11,309 nucleotides of DNA, taken from an uncultured bacterium (GTDB taxonomy: Bacteria > Actinomycetota > Coriobacteriia > Coriobacteriales > Coriobacteriaceae). The DNA is taken from the NCBI GenBank assembly GCA_905215815.1, contig CAJMRN010000065.1, positions 1-11,309 of the forward strand, in the 5' to 3' direction. The notes under the pieces were generated by a model. The model saw nothing but the letters and a program-made list of their open reading frames with translations, ran no database searches and was not told where the DNA came from. A program made the translations under genes and the position numbers. Shown here piece after piece: positions 1 through 5,986 of this stretch; the first letter of the stretch is position 1, and each line of letters starts with the position of its first letter.

Positions 1-2418
1 GGCATCGGCGAGCTTGCCGGCAGCCTCGGAATCGTCACGGCGCACGCGATCGAGTTCGTCGTTGGCTTCGGCAATCTGGAGACCCAGGTCGCTTGTCTGC
101 GCACGGGCCTCGTCGCGCGAACGGGTGAGCTCGTCAACGCGCGGACGCGCAGCGCGAACGGCCTCGGCGGCCTGCTCGCGGCGCTTGGAGATACGCACGC
201 GCTCGACCTCGGCATTGTTGGCGCTTTGCTCCAGGCGGCCGATCTCGGAAAGCAGCGAGCGGCGCTCGCCCTCAAGACGGGCAATCTCGCCGGCGGCATC
301 GCCCTCGGCGGCACGCGCCTCCTCGACGGCCGCATTGACCTCGACGACCTGATCCGACACATGCTCAAACACGGCAGCCAGATCGGGCTCCAGACCCTCT
401 AACTCGCGAATACGACGCTTGCGCTCCAGGGCACCCGAGGCCTCGCCGGCATCGAGTCCAACGCGCACCAGGCCGCCACAGCTCACGCGGGCGCCATCGG
501 GAGTCACATAGGTCACACCGTCAACGACTGGTGCCGCCAGCGCGGCAGCCAAGTCATCGACCACGTAATAGCCGCCAAGCAGGGCCTCGACAACCGGGCC
601 ATAACCGGAACGCACGGACAGACGATCGACCAAACGCGAACCGGCAGCGCCCTTAGCAGCAGCACCGCCGCTCACGCCGCGCGCCATCAGCAGCGCCTCA
701 CCTGAGGCCTTCTTTTGGTCCAGAGCCGCACGGCCGGCACGCTCAAGCGTGGCGGCGTCATCAAACAGCAGGGCATCGATATCGCCGGCAAGCAGCTGCT
801 CGACCAGGCCCTCGAGCTCACGAGGGGCCTCGAGCACATCGCCCAGACGACCCGAGACATCATCGCCCAACGCGCCCATCAGACGGCTCACCAGCGGCGA
901 GCTGTCAGCCATGCGGGCATCGAGCTTCTTTTGGCTCACGAGCTCAGAGCGAACCTCGGACAGTTTATTGCGCGCCTCGCTCTCGCGATTACGCAGGTCC
1001 TTCAACGCCGCACGGGCGACCTCGGTGGCCTCACGCGCATCGACCTGGGCTTGGCGAGCCTGATCGAGCGCACCTTCGAGCTCCTCAGCGCGGTCGCGAC
1101 GGCTCTCGAGCGAGGCCGTGACCTCCTCGAGCTGCTCGTCGATCTGCTCCAGGCGCGAGGCGTACATGTTGTCCTCGACCTCGGCGTTGCTCAGCGAGTC
1201 CTTCACCTTGGCAAGCTCGAGCGCGGCGTTATCGGCCGCACGCTGCACATCGCGCTGCTCGCGCGTAAGCTGCAAAATCTGATTGTCGAGCGCAACGCGA
1301 CGCTCGTGGAGCTGGGCGGCGGCAGGACCGGCGGCGTCAACGTCGTCCTGGGCCTGCATGTGCGCACCGGTAACTTCCTCAAGCTGGGCACGCGCATCCT
1401 CGAGCTCCTCGACCACGCGACGACGCTGATGTTCGGAGCTCGAAATCTGGCCGCGCATGTCGGACAGGCGCGACACCATGTTGTGGCCTTTTTCCTCGAG
1501 CAGGCGCATATCGGAGTTAATGCGGCCGACCACGTCTTGCATATGGCGGCGCTGCTCGCCCAGATCGCCCACAAAAAGGCCCTTTTCCTCGAGCATGACC
1601 TGGAGCTTCTCGAGCTCGCGCTCCTTTTCGCCCAGGCGGTACTGCGCAAGCTCAAGCTCGGCAGCGCCCTCCTTGGAGCGGCTCTCCAGGTCGTTCCACT
1701 GCGACTGCAGCGAACGGAGCTCGTCGACGGCCAGCATCTGCGTAAGCTCGTTCGCGCGCGAGGACAGCTCTTTGTACTTGCGCGCGCGATCGACCTGACG
1801 CTCCAGCGGCCGCAGCTGACGGGCGATCTCCTTATTGATGTCGCGGGCACGGGTCAGGTGCTCGTCCATCGATTTAATCTTTTTGAGCGCACGCTCCTTG
1901 CGGCGCTTGTGCTTGGAGATGCCGGCAGCCTCCTCGATCAGGGCGCGGCGCTCCTCGGGGCGGCTCTGCAAAATGGCGTCGAGCTTGCCCTGGCTGATGA
2001 TGGAATGCGTATCCTTGCCCAGGCCCGAATCGTGCAGGATGTCCTGAATGTCCATCAGGCGGCACGGGCTCGAGTTGATGAGGTACTCGCTTTCGCCCGA
2101 GCGATACATACGACGGGTGATGGCGACCTCGTCAAAGTCGACGGGCAGCATATGGTCCGAGTTATCGAGCACCAGCGTGACCTCGGCGACACCCACCGGC
2201 TTGCGCGCCGACGAGCCCGAGAAGATGACGTCCTCCATGGCCTGGCCGCGCAGCTGCTTGGCACTCTGCTCGCCCAGGACCCACAGAATCGAGTCGGAGA
2301 TGTTCGATTTTCCCGAGCCGTTGGGACCGACGATGACGGTCAGGCCCGGCTCAAATGACATATGGGCACGGTCGGCAAACGACTTGAACCCTTTGAGCGT
2401 GAGGGACTTGAGATACAC
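1..2418 (-). CDS. smc: Chromosome segregation protein SMC, N-terminal two thirds (partial)
   Basis: SMC is the ATPase that forms the bacterial condensin complex with ScpA and ScpB, and compacts and separates chromosomes. The window holds the first 806 codons; the second coiled-coil arm and the C-terminal head (signature and Walker B motifs) lie beyond the left edge. Visible in order: head strand at residues 1-16, Walker A GPNGSGKSN at 31-39, then the Q-loop region VLGEQSAKQLRG and the typical HDSGLGKDTHSIISQGKLD segment. A long coiled coil follows to about residue 500, then a hinge at roughly 505-660, then the returning coiled coil. The start is GTG at 2418, ten bases after the rnc stop, with GAGGAA just upstream at a short spacing. 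The next in-frame ATG (residue 20) would delete the conserved first strand. The end of the hinge departs from the usual glycine-rich form. Identity is certain from the head motifs. Confidence 0.97.
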   Translation of the reverse strand, partial: MYLKSLTLKGFKSFADRAHMSFEPGLTVIVGPNGSGKSNISDSILWVLGEQSAKQLRGQAMEDVIFSGSSARKPVGVAEVTLVLDNSDHMLPVDFDEVAITRRMYRSGESEYLINSSPCRLMDIQDILHDSGLGKDTHSIISQGKLDAILQSRPEERRALIEEAAGISKHKRRKERALKKIKSMDEHLTRARDINKEIARQLRPLERQVDRARKYKELSSRANELTQMLAVDELRSLQSQWNDLESRSKEGAAELELAQYRLGEKERELEKLQVMLEEKGLFVGDLGEQRRHMQDVVGRINSDMRLLEEKGHNMVSRLSDMRGQISSSEHQRRRVVEELEDARAQLEEVTGAHMQAQDDVDAAGPAAAQLHERRVALDNQILQLTREQRDVQRAADNAALELAKVKDSLSNAEVEDNMYASRLEQIDEQLEEVTASLESRRDRAEELEGALDQARQAQVDAREATEVARAALKDLRNRESEARNKLSEVRSELVSQKKLDARMADSSPLVSRLMGALGDDVSGRLGDVLEAPRELEGLVEQLLAGDIDALLFDDAATLERAGRAALDQKKASGEALLMARGVSGGAAAKGAAGSRLVDRLSVRSGYGPVVEALLGGYYVVDDLAAALAAPVVDGVTYVTPDGARVSCGGLVRVGLDAGEASGALERKRRIRELEGLEPDLAAVFEHVSDQVVEVNAAVEEARAAEGDAAGEIARLEGERRSLLSEIGRLEQSANNAEVERVRISKRREQAAEAVRAARPRVDELTRSRDEARAQTSDLGLQIAEANDELDRVRRDDSEAAGKLADA

Positions 2419-2428
2419 GGTTCCTCGC

Positions 2429-3154
2429 TTAAACAGGCTTCTTGTTGAGAATCACGCCGTTGGTGGTGTAGCCCATGCGGTCGAGTGCCTCGAGCGCAGC
2501 GGCTCCCTCGGCCTCCTTCTTGGAGGAACCGGTGCCGCGGCCCTGGCGAATACCGTCGATGAGAACCACAGCGGTAAAGGTGGGCGCATGCGCGGGGCCC
2601 TCGGAGCCGACCAGCTTATACGCGGGAGGCTCGTGGCCATCTGCCTGCACGCACTCCTGCAAGAACGACTTGGGGTTCGCGGGATGCTCGGCACGCTCAG
2701 AAGCCAGGTGCGGCTTGAGTGTACGGTGGATAAACTCCGCCGCCGCATCCCAGCCGGCATCCAGGTACAGGGCGCCCACGAGCGACTCGTAGACGTTCTC
2801 GAGCGCCGAGTGCAGGCCGCGCGCGCCGGTACCGGTCTCGGAAGCACCAAAGATGATGATGTCGTCGATACCCAGCTCGTGCGATACCTCGGACAGCGTG
2901 GCGCCCGAGACAAGGGACACCTTCAGGCGCGTGAGCTTGCCCTCGTCAAACTCGGGATAGGACTCAAAGAGCGAACGGGCCACCACGGCGCCCAAAATGG
3001 AATCGCCCAAAAACTCAAGGCGCTCATAGCTGGCAGAGACCGGCTGACCCTCGACGGCCGAGGGATGTGTGAGCGCCGCGCGCAGCAGCACCTTGTTATT
3101 GAACTCATGGCCCAGGATCTCCTGGGCGCGCGTGAGTCGTTCAGACAAAGCCAA
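2429..3154 (-). CDS. rnc: Ribonuclease III
   Basis: RNase III cuts double-stranded RNA, chiefly the rRNA precursor stems, and some mRNAs. The 241-residue product has the usual length and two domains. The nuclease domain spans about 5-150 and carries the signature ERLEFLGDS at 44-52, giving acidic residues E44, E47 and D51. A second acidic site contains E123. A double-stranded RNA-binding domain spans about 160-230 (PKSFLQECVQ to the GTGSSKKEAEGAAA helix). The residue matching E. coli D114 is Asn120 here (codon AAC at 2795-2797), which is unusual for a metal-site position; Glu119 lies next to it. The start is TTG at 3154, supported by a strong AAGGAGG eight bases upstream within the end of acpP. 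A second in-frame TTG two codons later is the only close alternative. The gene lies 3 bases after acpP and 10 bases before smc, the order also known in Bacillus. Confidence 0.96.
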   Translation of the reverse strand: MALSERLTRAQEILGHEFNNKVLLRAALTHPSAVEGQPVSASYERLEFLGDSILGAVVARSLFESYPEFDEGKLTRLKVSLVSGATLSEVSHELGIDDIIIFGASETGTGARGLHSALENVYESLVGALYLDAGWDAAAEFIHRTLKPHLASERAEHPANPKSFLQECVQADGHEPPAYKLVGSEGPAHAPTFTAVVLIDGIRQGRGTGSSKKEAEGAAALEALDRMGYTTNGVILNKKPV

Positions 3155-3157
3155 GAC

Positions 3158-3400
3158 CTAGGCCTCCTTGGCGTTTTCGATCGCGTCGACGGCGTCGGCG
3201 ACAGAGTTGAGCGACAGCAGGGTCTCGTCATCGATCTCGAGGTCGAACTCGTCCTCGATGGCCGTCACCAGCTGCAGACGCTCGAGCGAATCGGCATCGA
3301 GATCGTCAAAAGTGGTCTCGTCGCTAATGTCGGCGACATCGACGCCGAGCACGTCAGCGGCGACTTCGGCGATCTTATCGAAGATTTCGGAGCGGTCCAT
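3158..3400 (-). CDS. acpP: Acyl carrier protein
   Basis: This is the small acidic carrier that holds growing fatty acyl chains on a 4'-phosphopantetheine arm during type II fatty acid synthesis, and passes them to PlsX for acyl-phosphate formation. The 80-residue product has the standard length. The attachment motif is DADSLE with Ser38 as the modified serine, followed by the acidic recognition helix (RLQLVTAIEDEFDLEI). ATG at 3400 is preceded by AGAGGA. The gene is downstream of plsX but separated from it by 114 bases containing a perfect hairpin, so it may have its own promoter or be set apart from plsX in level. The neighbouring fabD and fabG found between plsX and acpA in Bacillus are absent. 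The family is clear. That this is the main fatty acid ACP rather than a specialised one is inferred from the plsX and rnc context. Confidence 0.95.
   Translation of the reverse strand: MDRSEIFDKIAEVAADVLGVDVADISDETTFDDLDADSLERLQLVTAIEDEFDLEIDDETLLSLNSVADAVDAIENAKEA
3163..3169 (-). promoter_or_regulatory. Shine-Dalgarno site for the rnc TTG start
   Basis: AAGGAGG on the minus strand lies inside the last codons of acpP, with 8 bases between it and the TTG at 3154. It decides the unusual TTG start and means that acpP and rnc must share a transcript here. Confidence 0.8.
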
Positions 3401-3442
3401 AGCGCTTCCTCTCGTATGTCATGGAACACAACACAACACGGC

Positions 3443-3474
3443 AATCGGAGCCGCGTTGCAATACGGCTCCGATT
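3443..3474 (-). terminator. Perfect 11-bp hairpin in the plsX-acpP spacer; possible weak terminator
   Basis: The arms AATCGGAGCCG (3443-3453) and CGGCTCCGATT (3464-3474) are exact reverse complements around a 10-base loop. On the minus strand the hairpin is followed by a U/G-rich stretch with three GTGTT copies (about 3425-3439) instead of a clean U run, so termination after plsX would be imperfect. The distal arm overlaps a TAGAAT hexamer (minus strand, 3472-3477) that could be a -10 box for acpP, but no good -35 box stands before it. It could therefore be a terminator, an mRNA end stabiliser, or a structured acpP leader. The structure is certain as sequence; its role is a guess. Confidence 0.45.
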
Positions 3475-3514
3475 CTACCCCACACGGTACAGGTTGAGCC
3501 ACGTAACGAGGCTC

Positions 3515-4534
3515 TTATAAAACGATACCGTCCATGGAATTGGCAACGTCCTGGACAAGCCCGGCGCGCACGGCCTGGGCCGCGGCAAGCGTACCGTTCT
3601 TGACGGCCTCGACCGACGTGGCACCGTGGCCGATCAACACGACGCCGCGCAGGCCCAGCAGGATCGCGCCGCCCTTGGCATCGCCCGAAAGCTTGGCCTT
3701 AATCTCGCGCATCTGCTTTTTGATGAGCAGCGCGGCAATCTTCGTGCCGAGCGAAGACATAAAGGCACCCTTAAGCTCCTGCAGCAAAAACTTGGCAGCG
3801 CCCTCGGTGGCCTTGAGCGCGATGTTGCCCGACATGCCATCGGCGACCACGACGTCAAAATTGCCCGACGTAAGATCGGTGCCCTCGCAGTTGCCCACAA
3901 AGCCGGGAACCGCTGCCTTCATGGCCGGGAAGCACGACTTGGTAAAGATGGAGCCCTTCTCGTCCTCGGTGCCATTGGCAAGCAGACCCACGCGAGGATG
4001 CTCAATGCCCAAAACCACACGGGCATAGGCAGAGCCCATCTGGGCGAAGCGCACCATATCGTCCACCGTGACATCGGGATTGGCGCCCATATCGCACAGC
4101 ACCGTCAGGCCGCCGGCGCGATTGGACAGTGCGTTGGTCAGGCACGGACGGACCGGCTGCTTCTTGCCCTCTGCCAAATACCTAAACGGTGTGACGTAGG
4201 CCGTGGCGGCAGCGGTCATGGCACCGGTCGAGCCGGCCGAGAAAAACGCGTCCGCATTGCCCTTCTTGATGGCACGGCACGCAAGCACGATCGAGGACTT
4301 GCGCTTGGTCATCACGGCGCGAATGGGATCGTCCTCCATGCTGATGACGTCGGGGGCCTCCAGGGCCTCCACGCGGGCATGCGCCGCGGCAAAGGGGTTG
4401 ACGATTTCGGCAGGACCGACGGCCAAGACCTCGATCTCGGGATCTGCCGCAAGCGCGGCCTCGATACCATCGAGAACAACCTGGGGCTTCTCGTCTCCGC
4501 CCACAACGTCAACACAAACGCGAACGTTACTCAT
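3515..4534 (-). CDS. plsX: Phosphate acyltransferase PlsX
   Basis: PlsX converts acyl-ACP and phosphate into acyl-phosphate, which PlsY then uses to acylate glycerol 3-phosphate at the membrane. The 339 residues match the family length. Typical elements are FSAGSTGA (98-105), DMGANPD (148-154), NGTEDEKGS (187-195), GNCEGTDL (214-221), DGMSGNIALKATEG (232-245) and the C-terminal block around 288-304 (GGAILLGLRG then GHG). The N-terminal signature, normally DAMGGD, reads DVVGGD at 9-14. The start ATG at 4534 has AAGGAG at 4543-4548 with 8-base spacing. The gene lies 88 bases downstream of rpmF, as in many bacteria (yceD-rpmF-plsX in E. coli), but a well-formed intrinsic terminator sits between them. 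Downstream, another hairpin separates it from acpP. No FapR gene or obvious FapR site was seen. Confidence 0.95.
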   Translation of the reverse strand: MSNVRVCVDVVGGDEKPQVVLDGIEAALAADPEIEVLAVGPAEIVNPFAAAHARVEALEAPDVISMEDDPIRAVMTKRKSSIVLACRAIKKGNADAFFSAGSTGAMTAAATAYVTPFRYLAEGKKQPVRPCLTNALSNRAGGLTVLCDMGANPDVTVDDMVRFAQMGSAYARVVLGIEHPRVGLLANGTEDEKGSIFTKSCFPAMKAAVPGFVGNCEGTDLTSGNFDVVVADGMSGNIALKATEGAAKFLLQELKGAFMSSLGTKIAALLIKKQMREIKAKLSGDAKGGAILLGLRGVVLIGHGATSVEAVKNGTLAAAQAVRAGLVQDVANSMDGIVL

Positions 4535-4552
4535 TTCATATGCTCCTTATAC

Positions 4553-4582
4553 AAAAATGGCCGACTCATTGAGCCGGCCATT
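4553..4582 (-). terminator. Intrinsic terminator between rpmF and plsX
   Basis: On the minus strand an 8-bp outer stem pairs 4575-4582 with 4556-4563. It continues through a G-U wobble and three more pairs to a 3-base loop at 4568-4570, and is followed by a run of five U residues (4553-4557, overlapping the stem base). This is a classic Rho-independent terminator reading in the direction of the genes. Its end lies only 4 bases from the plsX Shine-Dalgarno site (4543-4548), so there is no room for a promoter between the two. Confidence 0.8.
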
Positions 4583-4585
4583 GTG

Positions 4586-4599
4586 GTTCCAGTTGGAAC
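4586..4599. repeat. 14-base palindrome in the rpmF-plsX spacer
   Basis: GTTCCA (4586-4591) and TGGAAC (4594-4599) are perfect reverse complements two bases apart, just upstream of the plsX-proximal terminator. It could be a small operator or part of an alternative RNA fold. The whole spacer is also bracketed by a 7-base direct repeat, TTGTATA on the minus strand (4548-4554 and 4616-4622). No known operator was recognised; palindromes of this size can arise by chance. Confidence 0.3.
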
Positions 4600-4622
4600 G
4601 GCATCGCATCCAGAGTATACAA

Positions 4623-4802
4623 TTACTCGGTAACGATAACCTCGCGGTCCTTGTAGAAACCGCAGCTGGGGCACACGTGGTGCGGGAGCTTAACAGCGCC
4701 GCAACGGGGGCACGTGGACTGAGCCGCAGCCGAGATCTTCATGTTGGCGGAACGACGGGTGTGAGTGCGGATACGACCCTGCTTTTGTTTAGGTACGGGC
4801 AT
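4623..4802 (-). CDS. rpmF: 50S ribosomal protein L32
   Basis: L32 is a small structural protein of the large ribosomal subunit. The product has 59 residues, beginning MPVPKQKQGR with the typical basic N-terminal part (THTRRSANMK). It ends in a zinc-binding ribbon with CPRC (Cys31, Cys34) and CPSC (Cys44, Cys47), so this is the zinc-containing C+ form rather than the zinc-free paralogue used during zinc starvation. ATG at 4802 follows AAGGAAGG. The gene sits 64 bases after DUF177 and 88 bases before plsX, a grouping kept in very many bacteria. The 64-base leader (4803-4866) has no convincing promoter: a TTGACG overlaps the DUF177 stop region, but no good -10 box stands at the right distance. 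Transcription may come from upstream and stop partly at the terminator after the gene. Confidence 0.97.
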   Translation of the reverse strand: MPVPKQKQGRIRTHTRRSANMKISAAAQSTCPRCGAVKLPHHVCPSCGFYKDREVIVTE

Positions 4803-4866
4803 AGTGACCTTCCTTATGAACTATCCAGTGTGGCGATTACGCGCAAGTAGCGATACTACCACAGTT

Positions 4867-5421
4867 TTACTCGTCAAGCTTGAGATTCTTTAATGCTGCA
4901 AATGGATTTTCCGTGGCAGCGGCCCATTCGGCCTCTGCCTGGGCGGCGCAATCGCATTGCTCGACGTTAAGATTGATGCCGCAGGTGGGGCAAAGGCCGC
5001 GGCAATCGGGCTTGCACAGGACAACGAACGGCGTGTCCATGACGACCGCGTCGTTGATGGGCTCACCCAGATCGACGATGCGATCCTCGCCCAGCAACTC
5101 GTAGCCGTCTTCGTAGGCCTCGGGGTCCTCGGGCTCCTCAAAGAGGTAGAACTCCTCGATCTCGCCTGCGATATCAAACGAGGCGGGCTCTAGGCAGCGA
5201 TCGCACTCGCCGGTGGCGTGGGCGCGGACCATGCCCGAGAGCAGAACGCCGGTACCGGCGTTGGTAAAGACAACGTCGTAGGCAATGCCGTCCTGCAGCT
5301 GGTACTCCTTCTCGCCAACCGTGAAGGCGGCGACATCGACCTTGCCGGTCAGCGGATAAGAGTCTCCGGGAAACTCGAGTTGCTCGGAAAGATCGACGGT
5401 TACGCTCGGGAACTCAGCCAT
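4867..5421 (-). CDS. DUF177/YceD family protein (23S rRNA accumulation)
   Basis: Members of this family (E. coli YceD, plant chloroplast homologues) are needed for normal accumulation of 23S rRNA; the exact action is not settled. The 184-residue product has the family cysteine pattern. A CDRC pair sits at Cys73 and Cys76, and the C-terminal signature KPDCRGLCPTCGINLN supplies Cys140, Cys144 and Cys147, with Cys136 before and Cys156 and Cys158 after. This suggests a metal-binding site. The middle is very acidic (residues 88-113). I place the start at ATG 5421, whose A is shared with the TAA stop of the upstream gene (TAATG), a typical coupled start. There is no good Shine-Dalgarno site, so translation probably depends on termination of the upstream gene. 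A longer reading frame to 5472 exists but would overlap that gene by 52 bases. The rpmF neighbour supports the ribosome link. Confidence 0.93.
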   Translation of the reverse strand: MAEFPSVTVDLSEQLEFPGDSYPLTGKVDVAAFTVGEKEYQLQDGIAYDVVFTNAGTGVLLSGMVRAHATGECDRCLEPASFDIAGEIEEFYLFEEPEDPEAYEDGYELLGEDRIVDLGEPINDAVVMDTPFVVLCKPDCRGLCPTCGINLNVEQCDCAAQAEAEWAAATENPFAALKNLKLDE

Positions 5422-5918
5422 TACCACTGACCGTTCTGCTGGGCGGCACCCTCGTTGAGCTGCTGACGGCAACGGGTGACGGTGCCGGTCAGGCTCTTAA
5501 GGTTCTCCTCAAGGTGCGTAAAGACCTGCTCTGCGTAATCCTCGGCGGCATAACGCGTCTCGCGCTCGTACTGCTGGGCACGGTCGCGAATGTCGTCGGC
5601 CTGCTGCTGGGCTAGGCGAACGATCTCCTGCTCACCGGCAATGGTGAGGGCCTGCTGCTGAGCGTCGGCAATGATGGAATCGGCCTGAGCGGCGGCGGAA
5701 GCCATAAGCTCCTCGCGCTCTTTGAGGATACGGCGGGACTTCTGCCACTCCTCGGGATAGCTCATGCGGATCTCATCGAGGATGTTAAAGAAGACGTCGG
5801 CGTCGATAACCTTCATCTGGGCGTTCTTGCCGAACGGCGTCTTAGCCTCTTCGATGAGCCCCTCGAGCTCGTCGACAAGACTCACGATCCTGTCGCCAGG
5901 AAAATTCTCGCCCGGCAT
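5421..5918 (-). CDS. SepIVA/DivIVA-like coiled-coil protein
   Basis: The 165-residue product is a soluble, mostly helical protein with no signal peptide or membrane segment. Residues 5-55 form a short N-terminal module (FPGDRIVSLVDELEGLIEEA, then an ILDEIRMSYPEEW motif). Residues 56-155 form a charged, Gln- and Ala-rich coiled coil (repeats such as AQQQADDI). By family and place it matches the small coiled-coil protein upstream of DUF177 and rnc in mycobacteria (Rv2927c, called SepIVA in M. smegmatis), an essential DivIVA-related septum factor. Similarity to ATP synthase subunit b is only coiled-coil composition. The start is ATG 5918, five bases after AAAGGAG; ATGs at 5933 and 5942 would place this site inside or after the start. 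Its stop overlaps the DUF177 start. A role in septation or envelope growth here is inferred, not shown. Confidence 0.75.
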   Translation of the reverse strand: MPGENFPGDRIVSLVDELEGLIEEAKTPFGKNAQMKVIDADVFFNILDEIRMSYPEEWQKSRRILKEREELMASAAAQADSIIADAQQQALTIAGEQEIVRLAQQQADDIRDRAQQYERETRYAAEDYAEQVFTHLEENLKSLTGTVTRCRQQLNEGAAQQNGQW

Positions 5919-5923
5919 CCGGT

Positions 5924-5930
5924 CTCCTTT
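5924..5930 (-). promoter_or_regulatory. Shine-Dalgarno site fixing the start of the SepIVA-like gene
   Basis: AAAGGAG on the minus strand lies 5 bases before ATG 5918. The upstream ATGs at 5933 and 5942 are in the same frame but have no such site, so the shorter protein is favoured. Confidence 0.75.
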
Positions 5931-5953
5931 CATAGGTAACATATCATCGAGTT

Positions 5954-5982
5954 AGTTTACCACATGCCACCAGGCAATAAAA
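5954..5982 (-). promoter_or_regulatory. Possible extended -10 promoter before the SepIVA-like gene
   Basis: On the minus strand TG-G-TAAACT (5954-5962) resembles an extended -10 element, with a weak -35 hexamer TTTATT (5977-5982) at 17-base spacing. It falls in the 68-base gap between coaD and the SepIVA-like gene and would give a leader of about 30 bases. It could drive the SepIVA-like gene, DUF177 and rpmF. Only the -10 part is persuasive. Confidence 0.28.
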
Positions 5983-5986
5983 AATG

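Noticed and set aside
715..2358. A 547-codon open frame on the plus strand opposite smc
   Set aside because: It is exactly antisense to a clear SMC and its composition (Leu, Ala, Arg, Gln rich, no recognisable domain) is what GC-rich codon use on the other strand produces. Similar long plus-strand frames lie opposite rnc/acpP, plsX and recG.
3425..3439. GTGTT triplicate (minus strand) as a microsatellite or CRISPR-like repeat
   Set aside because: Three 5-base copies in low-complexity spacer sequence are within chance and have no spacer-repeat layout.
2048..3520. A 490-codon plus-strand frame crossing smc, rnc, acpP and the spacer
   Set aside because: It spans three well-supported minus-strand genes and has no protein-family features; a shadow frame.
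4803..4866. Structured leader or riboswitch before rpmF
   Set aside because: Only short 4-bp pairings (GTAG/CTAC, GTGG/CCAC) are visible and no known motif is recognisable; too weak to call.
5422..5472. Longer start for the DUF177 protein
   Set aside because: The added 17 residues are read out of frame within the SepIVA-like gene and are not family-like. ATG 5421 with the TAATG overlap is the natural start.
5961..5986. Small hairpin and T run after coaD as a terminator
   Set aside because: On the minus strand the T run comes before the 4-bp TGCC/GGCA hairpin, not after it, so it does not have terminator geometry.
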